Assembly (NCBI GenBank): GCA_027482985.1
Contig: JAIXVO010000593.1
Coordinates: forward strand, 1 to 5,335
DNA: 5,335 bases
DNA from: Cyanobacteriota bacterium
GTDB taxonomy: Bacteria; Cyanobacteriota; Cyanobacteriia; Leptolyngbyales; Leptolyngbyaceae
Direction of reading: 5' to 3'
Shown: positions 1 to 5,009 of the stretch, piece after piece
Position numbering within the stretch: position 1 is the first letter of the stretch
How the letters are laid out: every line of letters starts with the position of its first letter
Position numbers and translations under genes: made by a program
The notes under the pieces: model-generated
Databases searched by the model: none
The model's input: only the letters and a program-made list of their open reading frames with translations
Told to the model about the DNA's origin: nothing

Positions 1-3
1 GCT

Positions 4-20
4 CCCCCTCCCTCCCTCCC
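4..20 (-). other. G-quadruplex motif upstream of the kinase gene
   Basis: The + strand reads CCCCC-T-CCC-T-CCC-T-CCC, so the minus strand carries four G-tracts of at least three bases separated by single A loops. This pattern with one-base loops is the one expected to form the most stable parallel G-quadruplexes. The minus strand is the template strand for the downstream kinase gene, and the tract sits where a -35 region would fall for the -10-like box at 35-40. The motif is seen directly; folding in the cell is inference. Confidence 0.55.
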
Positions 21-34
21 ATTCCTCATCCCCG

Positions 35-40
35 TATACT
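35..40 (+). promoter_or_regulatory. Possible -10 box of the kinase-bioD unit
   Basis: TATACT matches the sigma-70 consensus TATAAT at five of six positions and lies 31 bases before the kinase start codon, which would give a short leader of roughly 25 bases. No -35 hexamer is recognisable, because the expected place is filled by the C-rich tract at 4-20. The call therefore rests on the -10 alone. Confidence 0.35.
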
Positions 41-70
41 CAAAGCATTAGGAGTAACCATCAACCCCAT

Positions 71-2029
71 ATGCGTCCGCCGCTGCCAGTTGGAAGTATT
101 CTGCAAAACCGTTACCGCATTTTGAGCATTCTGGGTCAGGGCGGCTTTGGGCGCACCTACCTGGGCGAAGACCAGGGGCGGTTTAATGAACGATGTGCGT
201 TGAAAGAACTGACCCCGGCTCAGGGCACTCCTTACGCCCTGGACAAGTCGAAAGAACTGTTTCAGCGGGAAGCCCAAATTCTCTACCAGATTCAACATCC
301 GCAAATCCCACAGTTTCGCGCCACATTTGAACAGGATCAGCGGTTGTTTTTGGTGCAGGATTACGTCGAGGGGCAAACCTACCGACAATTGCTGGATCAG
401 CGGCGGGCCCAGGGCATCGCCTTTTCAGAAGCAGAAGTGATGCAACTGTTGCGACAACTCCTGCCCGTCCTGGCGCATATTCACAGTAAAGGCATCATTC
501 ATCGGGATATTGCTCCCGACAACGTGATTTTGCGGCACCAGGATAGCAAACCTGTTCTGATTGATTTTGGCGTGGTGAAGGAATTAGCCACCCGCTTTCA
601 AACCATGACGACGGGCATTGCCCAGGCAACTACTGTCGGCAAACCGGGTTATGCGCCCGCTGAACAGATGCAGACGGGCAAAGCCTATCCCAGTAGTGAT
701 TTGTACTCCCTGGCCGTGACCGCCGTGGTGTTGCTTTCTGGACGAGAACCCCAGGAATTGTTCAACGATGCCACGATGGATTGGTACTGGCAACGCTGGG
801 TCACGGTGAGTCCGGGCTTGGCGCAAGTCCTGAATCGGATGTTGAGCTACCGACCGGGCGATCGCTATCAATCGGTGAGCGAAGTGGTGCAAGCGCTGGA
901 TGTGGCCAATGCACCGCTCCCGCCTGCTGTGCCCCCGATCTCCCCCCCGGTACAACCCCCCACGCCGCCTAGCCCAGCTGTTCCCCCCACCCAATCGCAA
1001 CCCGTCCCGACGCAATTCTCCCAGATGCACACGTTGGCCGTGGGTCGTCGCCAGCATCCAGAACCCGCCCCGCCGCCGCCAGCTCCCAGTCGGCCGGCGC
1101 TGATCGAACCCGCCCGCAGTTCCATCTGGGATGACCCCCTCGCGATCATTGCGGCGGGCATTGGGTTAGTGGTGCTCACCGGACTCGGCTCCTGGCTATT
1201 GATGCAAACCATTTTGAATAACCAGCAACCGGAGATCCCGATCGCCACCCCCACTCCCACCTTCACCCCCACTCCGACCCCCACTCCCTCACCCACCCCC
1301 TCACCCACGCCCACCCCCTCACCTACGCCCCTCCCCCCCGATCCCGTCAACTACACCCGTCGCCTCAACCTCCGCCCCAACAGTTCGGTCAGCCAAAGTG
1401 GAGTGCTCAAGTCCAACGAGACGATGACGTACATCATCACCGCTGACCAGAGCGAGATTTTGCAGGCAACGTTGAGAGGCAGTGGCGTATTGATGACGAT
1501 CAACGGCCCGGATAGTCGCCCCGTGGATGACAATGCTCGGCGGGTTTCCTACTGGCAAGGCGCACTGCCCTTTGATGGCGATTATTTTATTGAGTTGAAG
1601 CCAGTGCGCGGTCTGCCCAGTGGCAACTATGAGTTGACCCTGAGTTTACGCAGTCAACCCGCCCCCCCACCGCCGCCCCCCCCATCGCCCCAACCCCCTG
1701 CGATTAACGAAATTCCGGTGAACTTTCCCCCTGGCGACAACACGCAATCCTTTAGCGATCGCATTCGCCCCAAGGTCGTGAACCGCTATGTGGTGCCTGC
1801 CAATAATGGCGATGTGTTGTCGGCGCAGGTGTGGGGCGGTGCGACGCTGCGGGTGTTTGACCCTTCTGGGCAAGTGGTCAGTGCGAATGGGGCGAGTTTT
1901 TGGCAAGCCGTTGTGTCTTACGATAGTGGCAACCGTCCGGGCGACTACCGAATTGATATCCTGGGACCCACCGGGACGGATTACACCTTAGAACTGGGTC
2001 GGGTCGATCGCGAAAGGAGCACACCTTGA
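71..2029 (+). CDS. Membrane-anchored receptor-like Ser/Thr protein kinase with two extracytoplasmic PPC-like domains
   Basis: A Hanks-type kinase of 652 residues, predicted to phosphorylate Ser/Thr on cytosolic proteins in response to an outside signal. Residues 14-275 form the kinase domain: glycine loop GQGGFG (22-27), ATP-binding Lys45 in ALKE, helix-C Glu67, catalytic loop HRDIAPDN (144-151) with Asp146 and Asn151, DFG at 165-167, YAPAEQ (194-199), Asp210 and Arg265. All core residues are present except the usual catalytic-loop Lys, which is Ala148; I recall HRDIxPDN from other cyanobacterial kinases. A proline-rich linker (about 281-340) leads to one membrane helix (about 355-380) and a Thr/Pro/Ser stalk (393-423). 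Two related beta-rich domains follow (about 427-528 and 546-646), separated by a poly-proline spacer; they resemble bacterial pre-peptidase C-terminal (PPC-like) modules, and their ligand is unknown. The ATG start is preceded by AGGAG at 50-54, a rather long 16-base spacer. The 3' end overlaps bioD. Kinase assignment is very secure; the sensor role is inferred. Confidence 0.95.
   Translation: MRPPLPVGSILQNRYRILSILGQGGFGRTYLGEDQGRFNERCALKELTPAQGTPYALDKSKELFQREAQILYQIQHPQIPQFRATFEQDQRLFLVQDYVEGQTYRQLLDQRRAQGIAFSEAEVMQLLRQLLPVLAHIHSKGIIHRDIAPDNVILRHQDSKPVLIDFGVVKELATRFQTMTTGIAQATTVGKPGYAPAEQMQTGKAYPSSDLYSLAVTAVVLLSGREPQELFNDATMDWYWQRWVTVSPGLAQVLNRMLSYRPGDRYQSVSEVVQALDVANAPLPPAVPPISPPVQPPTPPSPAVPPTQSQPVPTQFSQMHTLAVGRRQHPEPAPPPPAPSRPALIEPARSSIWDDPLAIIAAGIGLVVLTGLGSWLLMQTILNNQQPEIPIATPTPTFTPTPTPTPSPTPSPTPTPSPTPLPPDPVNYTRRLNLRPNSSVSQSGVLKSNETMTYIITADQSEILQATLRGSGVLMTINGPDSRPVDDNARRVSYWQGALPFDGDYFIELKPVRGLPSGNYELTLSLRSQPAPPPPPPPSPQPPAINEIPVNFPPGDNTQSFSDRIRPKVVNRYVVPANNGDVLSAQVWGGATLRVFDPSGQVVSANGASFWQAVVSYDSGNRPGDYRIDILGPTGTDYTLELGRVDRERSTP
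1247..1339 (+). repeat. Low-complexity CCCAC/CCCTCA repeat encoding the Pro-Thr-Ser stalk
   Basis: Imperfect tandem repeats of 6 and 12 bases encode alternating T-P and S-P residues (393-423 of the kinase), a probable extended stalk just outside the membrane helix. The complementary strand contains several runs of three or more G separated by 1-3 bases, so it also fits the G-quadruplex pattern. Slippage here would mostly change stalk length in steps of the repeat. Confidence 0.7.
2014..2019 (+). promoter_or_regulatory. Ribosome binding site that fixes the bioD start
   Basis: AAGGAG lies six bases before the TTG at 2026, inside the last codons of the kinase gene. It is the strongest Shine-Dalgarno sequence on the + strand of the window near a start. 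It supports the non-ATG start of bioD overlapping the kinase stop. Confidence 0.75.
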
Positions 2030-2721
2030 ACGCATTGCTGATTGCTGGAACGGATACGGATGCCGGGAAAACCGTCTTAACCACAGCTTTGGCAGCTTAC
2101 TGGCAGCAGTATTGCCAACCCCAACAGTTAGGCATTCTGAAGCCGTTGCAGTCAGGCGTAGGAGATTGTGAGTGGTATAGCCAATTGTTTGGGCTGGAGC
2201 CGGCGGATGTGACCCCACTCCGGTTTCAAGCGCCCCTCGCCCCCCCGCTGGCGGCGACGTTGGAAGGCAAGACGATCGCTCTGGATATCGCTTGGCAAGC
2301 CTTCGAGCAGTTGCGGCAAACGCGCGATTTTGTCCTGGTGGAAGGCTTGGGTGGCTTGGGTTCGCCAGTCACGTATGAAACCACGGTGGCTGATCTGGCC
2401 TGGGATTGGCGAATTCCCACAGTGCTGGTGGTGCCCGTCAAGCTGGGGGCGATCGGGCAGGCCGTGGCGAATGTCGCGCTAGCCCGCCAAACTCGCATTC
2501 ACTTGAAAGGCATTGTCCTCAATTGCGCCCAACCCTGCTCCGAACAAGACATTGAGCAGTGGGCACCCGCCGCCCTGATTCAATCCCTGACGGGCATCCC
2601 AGTGTTAGGGTTACTCCCCTATTTCAGCGATCGCACCCATCTACCCACCCTCGCCCAAGCCGCCTCCAACCTGGAGTTAGAAAAACTATTGCCGCTCTCC
2701 TTTGTGCCCCAACCACATTAG
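2026..2721 (+). CDS. bioD: ATP-dependent dethiobiotin synthetase BioD
   Basis: A cytosolic enzyme of biotin synthesis that carboxylates 7,8-diaminopelargonate with CO2 and ATP to form the ureido ring of dethiobiotin. At 231 residues it is close to the 225 or so of the E. coli enzyme. Family motifs are in order: P-loop GTDTDAGKT (8-16, Lys15), KPLQSG (39-44, Lys39 for substrate/CO2 chemistry), an Asp47 region that may bind metal, LAPPLAA (71-77), VEGLGGLGSP (105-114), and Asn166 in LNCAQP, which fits the nucleotide-base contact. The start is TTG at 2026, sharing TTGA with the kinase stop and preceded by AAGGAG at the right distance; the protein begins directly with the strand leading to the P-loop, so no N-terminal residues are missing. 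No other biotin gene is in the window. The overlap implies translation linked to the kinase gene; there is no sign of a promoter of its own. Confidence 0.95.
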   Translation: MNALLIAGTDTDAGKTVLTTALAAYWQQYCQPQQLGILKPLQSGVGDCEWYSQLFGLEPADVTPLRFQAPLAPPLAATLEGKTIALDIAWQAFEQLRQTRDFVLVEGLGGLGSPVTYETTVADLAWDWRIPTVLVVPVKLGAIGQAVANVALARQTRIHLKGIVLNCAQPCSEQDIEQWAPAALIQSLTGIPVLGLLPYFSDRTHLPTLAQAASNLELEKLLPLSFVPQPH

Positions 2722-2724
2722 GTC

Positions 2725-2756
2725 GGCTGGCTGAGAACGACACCTTCAATCCAGCC
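2725..2756 (+). terminator. Weak hairpin just after bioD
   Basis: GGCTGG (2725-2730) pairs with CCAGCC (2751-2756) around a 20-base loop, starting four bases after the bioD stop codon. There is no U-run after it, so intrinsic termination here would be poor. It is a minor alternative to the stronger inverted repeat that follows. Confidence 0.25.
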
Positions 2757-2763
2757 TAATTCC

Positions 2764-2830
2764 TTGTAGGGGCGGGTTTCGCAGGATTTTTGTACATCGC
2801 TCGGATCATCTGTCAAACCCGCCCCTACGA
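2764..2830. repeat. Long inverted repeat between convergent genes (dispersed-repeat type, possible bidirectional terminator)
   Basis: GTAGGGGCGGGTTT (2766-2779) is matched perfectly by its reverse complement at 2815-2828, a 14-bp stem that extends to 16 pairs with one G-U, around a 35-base loop. The same GTAGGGGCGGGTTT arm is one I remember as a widely dispersed repeat in filamentous cyanobacterial genomes; that is memory, not a search. It sits between the converging ends of bioD and the secreted-protein gene, where it could stop or stabilise both transcripts. No target-site duplication is visible around it. Confidence 0.7.
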
Positions 2831-2841
2831 TCGCCTCTTGC

Positions 2842-3477
2842 TTAATTCAGTACGCGTTCTTTCGCTGCCGCTCGGCGTTTGCGAATGACAGCGGCACTGA
2901 ACCCAATTAAACCCGGCAACAGGGCAGGAGTAGGAATGACCGTTGCTGTGGTGCTGGTGATTTTCTCAACAAACGTAGCCTCTAAGGCAAACGCTTTGAA
3001 GGCAACAACACTAAACAAAAAATAATTTGAGGGATCGATGGAAAGGGACGGAAGATTTGCCACGGCACCTCTATAAATCATTTCAAGTTGCAGGGGACAG
3101 TCCTGTGAAAAATCGCCACAAGCTGGTGAACCAATTAAGCCCAAGGAACTGTTAAGCGATGGGCTAGAAACCAGTAGGGCAAAATCGATCGGGTCGTACT
3201 GGAAAGAGCCAGCACCAGGAGATGAGAACGAGAAACTGGATACCGCATTGGCATAAACGTTTACTGGTAAAGCCACTACGTTGCCATTAGCATCTAATTG
3301 GGGTGGAATCGCCAATGAGAGCGGGGTTTCAGTGTTGAGCACAAAGGAACCGCTTCCACCCTGGTCAGTCGTGAAATTAAATTTAAGGAGGGCGGCTTGG
3401 GCGGCAGTGCTGGTGAGCACAGTCGCAGTCGTTAGCGCAACACCCGCGATCGCGGACACGAATACTGAATTGATCAC
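2842..3477 (-). CDS. Secreted protein with PTPA/PEP-CTERM-type C-terminal sorting signal
   Basis: A 211-residue exported protein of unknown function. Residues 5-28 form a hydrophobic, Ala/Thr/Val-rich signal peptide with a likely cut after AQA (26-28). The body is Ser/Asn-rich with FNFTTDQGGSGSFVLNTETP-like beta strands typical of proteins carrying PEP-CTERM signals, and two cysteines (120 and 127) close enough for a disulfide. The C-terminus has the sorting pattern: short motif IPTPA (181-185), a hydrophobic helix (about 186-198), then the basic cluster RKRR (199-202). Such tails are known to be processed by exosortases that deliver proteins to the cell surface or matrix; PTPA is a variant I associate with cyanobacteria. 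The GTG start at 3477 is chosen because AGGAG at 3489-3485 is seven bases away; the TTG at 3483 would leave only one base, and a stop at 3495-3493 rules out a longer form. Oddly, the signal peptide has no N-terminal Lys/Arg. No exosortase gene is in the window. Confidence 0.82.
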   Translation of the reverse strand: MINSVFVSAIAGVALTTATVLTSTAAQAALLKFNFTTDQGGSGSFVLNTETPLSLAIPPQLDANGNVVALPVNVYANAVSSFSFSSPGAGSFQYDPIDFALLVSSPSLNSSLGLIGSPACGDFSQDCPLQLEMIYRGAVANLPSLSIDPSNYFLFSVVAFKAFALEATFVEKITSTTATVIPTPALLPGLIGFSAAVIRKRRAAAKERVLN

Positions 3478-3484
3478 AATCAAT

Positions 3485-3489
3485 CTCCT
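3485..3489 (-). promoter_or_regulatory. Ribosome binding site deciding the GTG start
   Basis: On the minus strand AGGAG ends seven bases before the GTG at 3477 and only one base before the TTG at 3483, so it selects the GTG as start of the secreted-protein gene. Confidence 0.7.
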
Positions 3490-3508
3490 GCATCAACGGT
3501 GAATGGGT

Positions 3509-3543
3509 AACGGCAGATGCACGGGTGCTGATGAAGTGCCGTT
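3509..3543. promoter_or_regulatory. Nested dyad in the leader of the secreted-protein gene
   Basis: AACGGCA (3509-3515) pairs with TGCCGTT (3537-3543), and inside the loop GCAC (3519-3522) pairs with GTGC (3525-3528). It begins about 30 bases upstream of the GTG start on the minus strand, so it could be a hairpin in the mRNA leader or an operator. No regulator or ligand can be named from it. Confidence 0.35.
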
Positions 3544-3598
3544 CTAGCGGCTTGACATCACCACTTTAGGGAAAATGACGGAGATCTGTCGAAAACAT

Positions 3599-3626
3599 TC
3601 TTGCGACTTCAGAGCAAAATCTTGCG
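3599..3626. repeat. Direct repeat TCTTGCG at 21-bp spacing
   Basis: TCTTGCG occurs at 3599-3605 and 3620-3626, exactly 21 bp apart (two helical turns), each copy followed by ACTT directly or one base later. It lies about 120-150 bases upstream of the secreted-protein start in AT-rich DNA, a plausible place for a tandem regulator site. Chance occurrence is not excluded. Confidence 0.3.
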
Positions 3627-3639
3627 CACTTGAAAAACA

Positions 3640-3646
3640 CAAGTTC
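3640..3646. repeat. Left target-site duplication of the MITE-like element
   Basis: CAAGTTC directly abuts the left terminal inverted repeat and is repeated exactly at 3795-3801 directly after the right one, as expected from a transposition event. Confidence 0.75.
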
Positions 3647-3794
3647 GGCGTTGCTGAATTCCGGGATGAAGCCACCCGATCCGCCCTCACCCTAACCCTC
3701 TCCCAAAAGGAGAGGGAACAAGAGTTTTAGCTCCCTTTTCCGTGGGGAGAAGGGCTGGGGATGAGGGCAATTCATGCCCCCATTCAGCAACGCC
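3647..3794. mobile_element. 148-bp MITE-like element with terminal inverted repeats
   Basis: The ends GGCGTTGCTGAAT (3647-3659) and ATTCAGCAACGCC (3782-3794) are perfect 13-bp inverted repeats. Similarity continues inward with GGxATGAA at the same offset, giving 20 matches in the first 24 positions. The element is flanked by exact 7-bp copies CAAGTTC. It has no room for a transposase, so it would be moved in trans by an insertion sequence with the same ends. The ends recall a cyanobacterial repeat I remember beginning GGCGTTGCTGAATT, and loosely IS5/IS903-type ends (GGCTTTGTTGAAT), but a 7-bp duplication does not settle the family. It inserted between the araC-family stop and the secreted-protein promoter region, breaking no visible gene. 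Confidence 0.75.
3683..3768. repeat. REP-like palindromic repeat nested inside the MITE
   Basis: The interior of the element opens with GCCCTCACCCTAACCC and closes with the imperfect complement GGGCTGGGGATGAGGGC. Inside are two small hairpins: CCCTCTCC (3696-3703) with GGAGAGGG (3709-3716) around CAAAA, and CTCCC (3731-3735) with GGGAG (3745-3749). This kind of CCCTCACCCTAACCCTCTCCC sequence is a familiar dispersed repeat in many bacterial genomes (from memory). It may be cargo or the body of the MITE family. Confidence 0.6.
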
Positions 3795-3801
3795 CAAGTT
3801 C
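3795..3801. repeat. Right target-site duplication of the MITE-like element
   Basis: CAAGTTC follows the right terminal inverted repeat without a gap and is identical to 3640-3646. Removing the element plus one copy restores a continuous AT-rich intergenic sequence. Confidence 0.75.
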
Positions 3802-3834
3802 AGATCGCATCGCTGGGGTTGAGCAGTCGCAACC

Positions 3835-3879
3835 AAACGCCTGCCTGAGTGACGCGATCGCGCCCCCATGCAGGCGTTT
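3835..3879 (-). terminator. Hairpin downstream of the araC-family gene
   Basis: AAACGCCTGC (3835-3844) and GCAGGCGTTT (3870-3879) form a perfect 10-bp stem around a 25-base loop that contains a HIP1 site (3854-3861). It begins 24 bases after the stop codon of the minus-strand regulator. The A-rich and T-rich stem ends give only a short U-run, so termination may be moderate and could work in either direction. The MITE lies just beyond it. Confidence 0.6.
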
Positions 3880-3903
3880 TGACATTGCCATTAGCCCCGA
3901 TTC

Positions 3904-4815
3904 TTAGATCTGCCGAAACTGTTGGGGAGTCAAGCCCGTTTGCTTGCGAAAATGCTTAGACAAATGGCTTTGACTGCTAAACCCCGTTTGTAAAGCGACG
4001 GCAGTCACAGTCAGTTCGGGGCATTGGAGGAGTTGCTTGGCGCGTTCCACTCGTTGTTGAATCAAATATTGGTGCGGTGTAATGCCCATCGATCGCTTAA
4101 ACAGACGACAAAAATAATAGTGGCTCATGTGCAATTCAGCCGCGATCGCACTGAGCGACAGATTCTCCCCCAAATGAGTATTGATATACTCCAATGCTTG
4201 TCCTAAATTTGGTCGAGATAAGCCATCGTCATAAGTCCGAAATAAGTGTGGGCGGGTGGCGTAATGTTGTAATAAATGAGCTGATAATGCGGTTGCCATT
4301 GACTCTGCATAGAAGCGACTACCCACGCCATCCAGGGCTAAACTCTGGCGGAGTGCCAGCCCAATTTGCCGAATCAGCAGATCCGGGCGTTTGAGTTCCA
4401 GCAACACTTCCACGCGATCGGGATTGACCGATTCCGGAGCAATTTGCGTGACAAAGGAGGGTTCCAAGTAGCAATGAATAAATTCAACCCCCTGCAGTCG
4501 GGCTGGTACCTCAATTTTGTAAGGCAGATGCGCTGGAAAAACTTGAATGCAACTGGCATAATCTGGTTCCTGGTAGGCGAAGGTGTAGAGGTGACCCTCG
4601 GCAATAAATTCGGCTTCTAGAGCGCCATGCCCCACTGGCAAAATGACCACATGTTGCAGATTAGCGAGTTCTGGCAATGCGAACGCAGGTTGCCGATGAT
4701 GTGCCAGTTGGATACCGCTCCAGCCCGATTGATGGCTGGTCAACAGCGGTGGCAGCGGTAAAAGTTGGGGGAAATCCTGACCATCTACAAGGAGAGGCGG
4801 TTCGGCTGAAGGCAT
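3904..4815 (-). CDS. AraC-family transcriptional regulator
   Basis: A one-component DNA-binding regulator of 303 residues from the ATG at 4815. The N-terminal two thirds is probably a beta-rich sensing domain of unknown ligand (stretches such as VVILPVGHGALEAEF and FPAHLPYKIEVP are cupin-like, a weak call). The last 100 residues (204-303) are the classic AraC/XylS DNA-binding domain: first helix-turn-helix LSLSAIAAELHMSHYYFCRLFKRSMG-type, the linking helix with QQRVERAKQLL, and second helix-turn-helix with the family signature from LTVTAVALQTGF through HFRKQTGLTPQQFR. An in-frame TTG at 4911 would add 32 residues that are Arg-rich and unlike the family, and neither it nor a GTG at 4848 has a clear ribosome binding site, so the start is uncertain. 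No operon partner is close; recJ ends 194 bases upstream on the same strand. Its targets cannot be told from the window; autoregulation or the divergent end of the region is possible but unsupported. Confidence 0.9.
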   Translation of the reverse strand: MPSAEPPLLVDGQDFPQLLPLPPLLTSHQSGWSGIQLAHHRQPAFALPELANLQHVVILPVGHGALEAEFIAEGHLYTFAYQEPDYASCIQVFPAHLPYKIEVPARLQGVEFIHCYLEPSFVTQIAPESVNPDRVEVLLELKRPDLLIRQIGLALRQSLALDGVGSRFYAESMATALSAHLLQHYATRPHLFRTYDDGLSRPNLGQALEYINTHLGENLSLSAIAAELHMSHYYFCRLFKRSMGITPHQYLIQQRVERAKQLLQCPELTVTAVALQTGFSSQSHLSKHFRKQTGLTPQQFRQI

Positions 4816-5009
4816 GGGTTGAGAGAAATAGGTTGACCGCGATCGCACCCTGCCTATTTTTTCTCGCCCCCCAGTCGCGATATCCGGCCTCCACCTAAAT
4901 TCTTGATGCAAACTTAATAAATTCTATAGCTCCAAAGGAAATGTCTGCGATCGCTCATCGGTGCCAGTCGGATTGCCTGTGCATTCAGTGGCATGACCTG
5001 TGCGATCGC
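4816..5009. other. recJ-araC intergenic stretch
   Basis: This stretch lies between two minus-strand genes. Two HIP1 octamers (4947-4954 and 5002-5009) sit in the gap, and a third (4839-4846) lies near the alternative starts of the regulator. TAGAAT (4926-4921 on the minus strand) is a possible -10 for the regulator, with only a poor -35 match (CAGACA, 15-base spacer). CCTGTGC is repeated at 4976-4982 and 4997-5003. I find no convincing terminator after the upstream gene; the two self-complementary HIP1 copies could pair with each other but lack a U-run. Confidence 0.3.

Noticed and set aside
868..1350. Minus-strand frame with a Gly-Val repeat protein
   Set aside because: It is the complement of the Pro/Thr-rich stalk and linker of the kinase; the repeat character comes from the C-rich coding strand, and the kinase frame is unambiguous.
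3478..3483. TTG at 3483 as start of the secreted-protein gene
   Set aside because: AGGAG would be only one base away; the GTG at 3477 has a normal seven-base spacing.
3281..3502. Plus-strand reading frame whose protein ends with a signal-peptide-like stretch (AAVLVSTVAVVSATPAIAD)
   Set aside because: It is the antisense image of the real signal peptide on the minus strand, where alanine/threonine/valine codons read back as hydrophobic residues; the hydrophobic part is at its C-terminal end, and the opposite strand has the start, ribosome binding site and sorting tail.
3552..3557. Perfect TTGACA on the + strand
   Set aside because: No acceptable -10 lies 16-18 bases downstream and no + strand gene follows before the minus-strand regulator.
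3687..3869. Minus-strand 60-residue reading frame ending in SPFGRGLG
   Set aside because: It lies across the MITE and the nested repeat; this kind of peptide is a common false gene made by the dispersed CCCTCACCCTAACCC repeat.
4816..4911. Longer N-terminus of the AraC-family regulator from TTG at 4911
   Set aside because: The added 32 residues are Arg-rich, contain a HIP1 site and do not look like the family's N-terminus; there is no good ribosome binding site. It is kept only as an alternative start.
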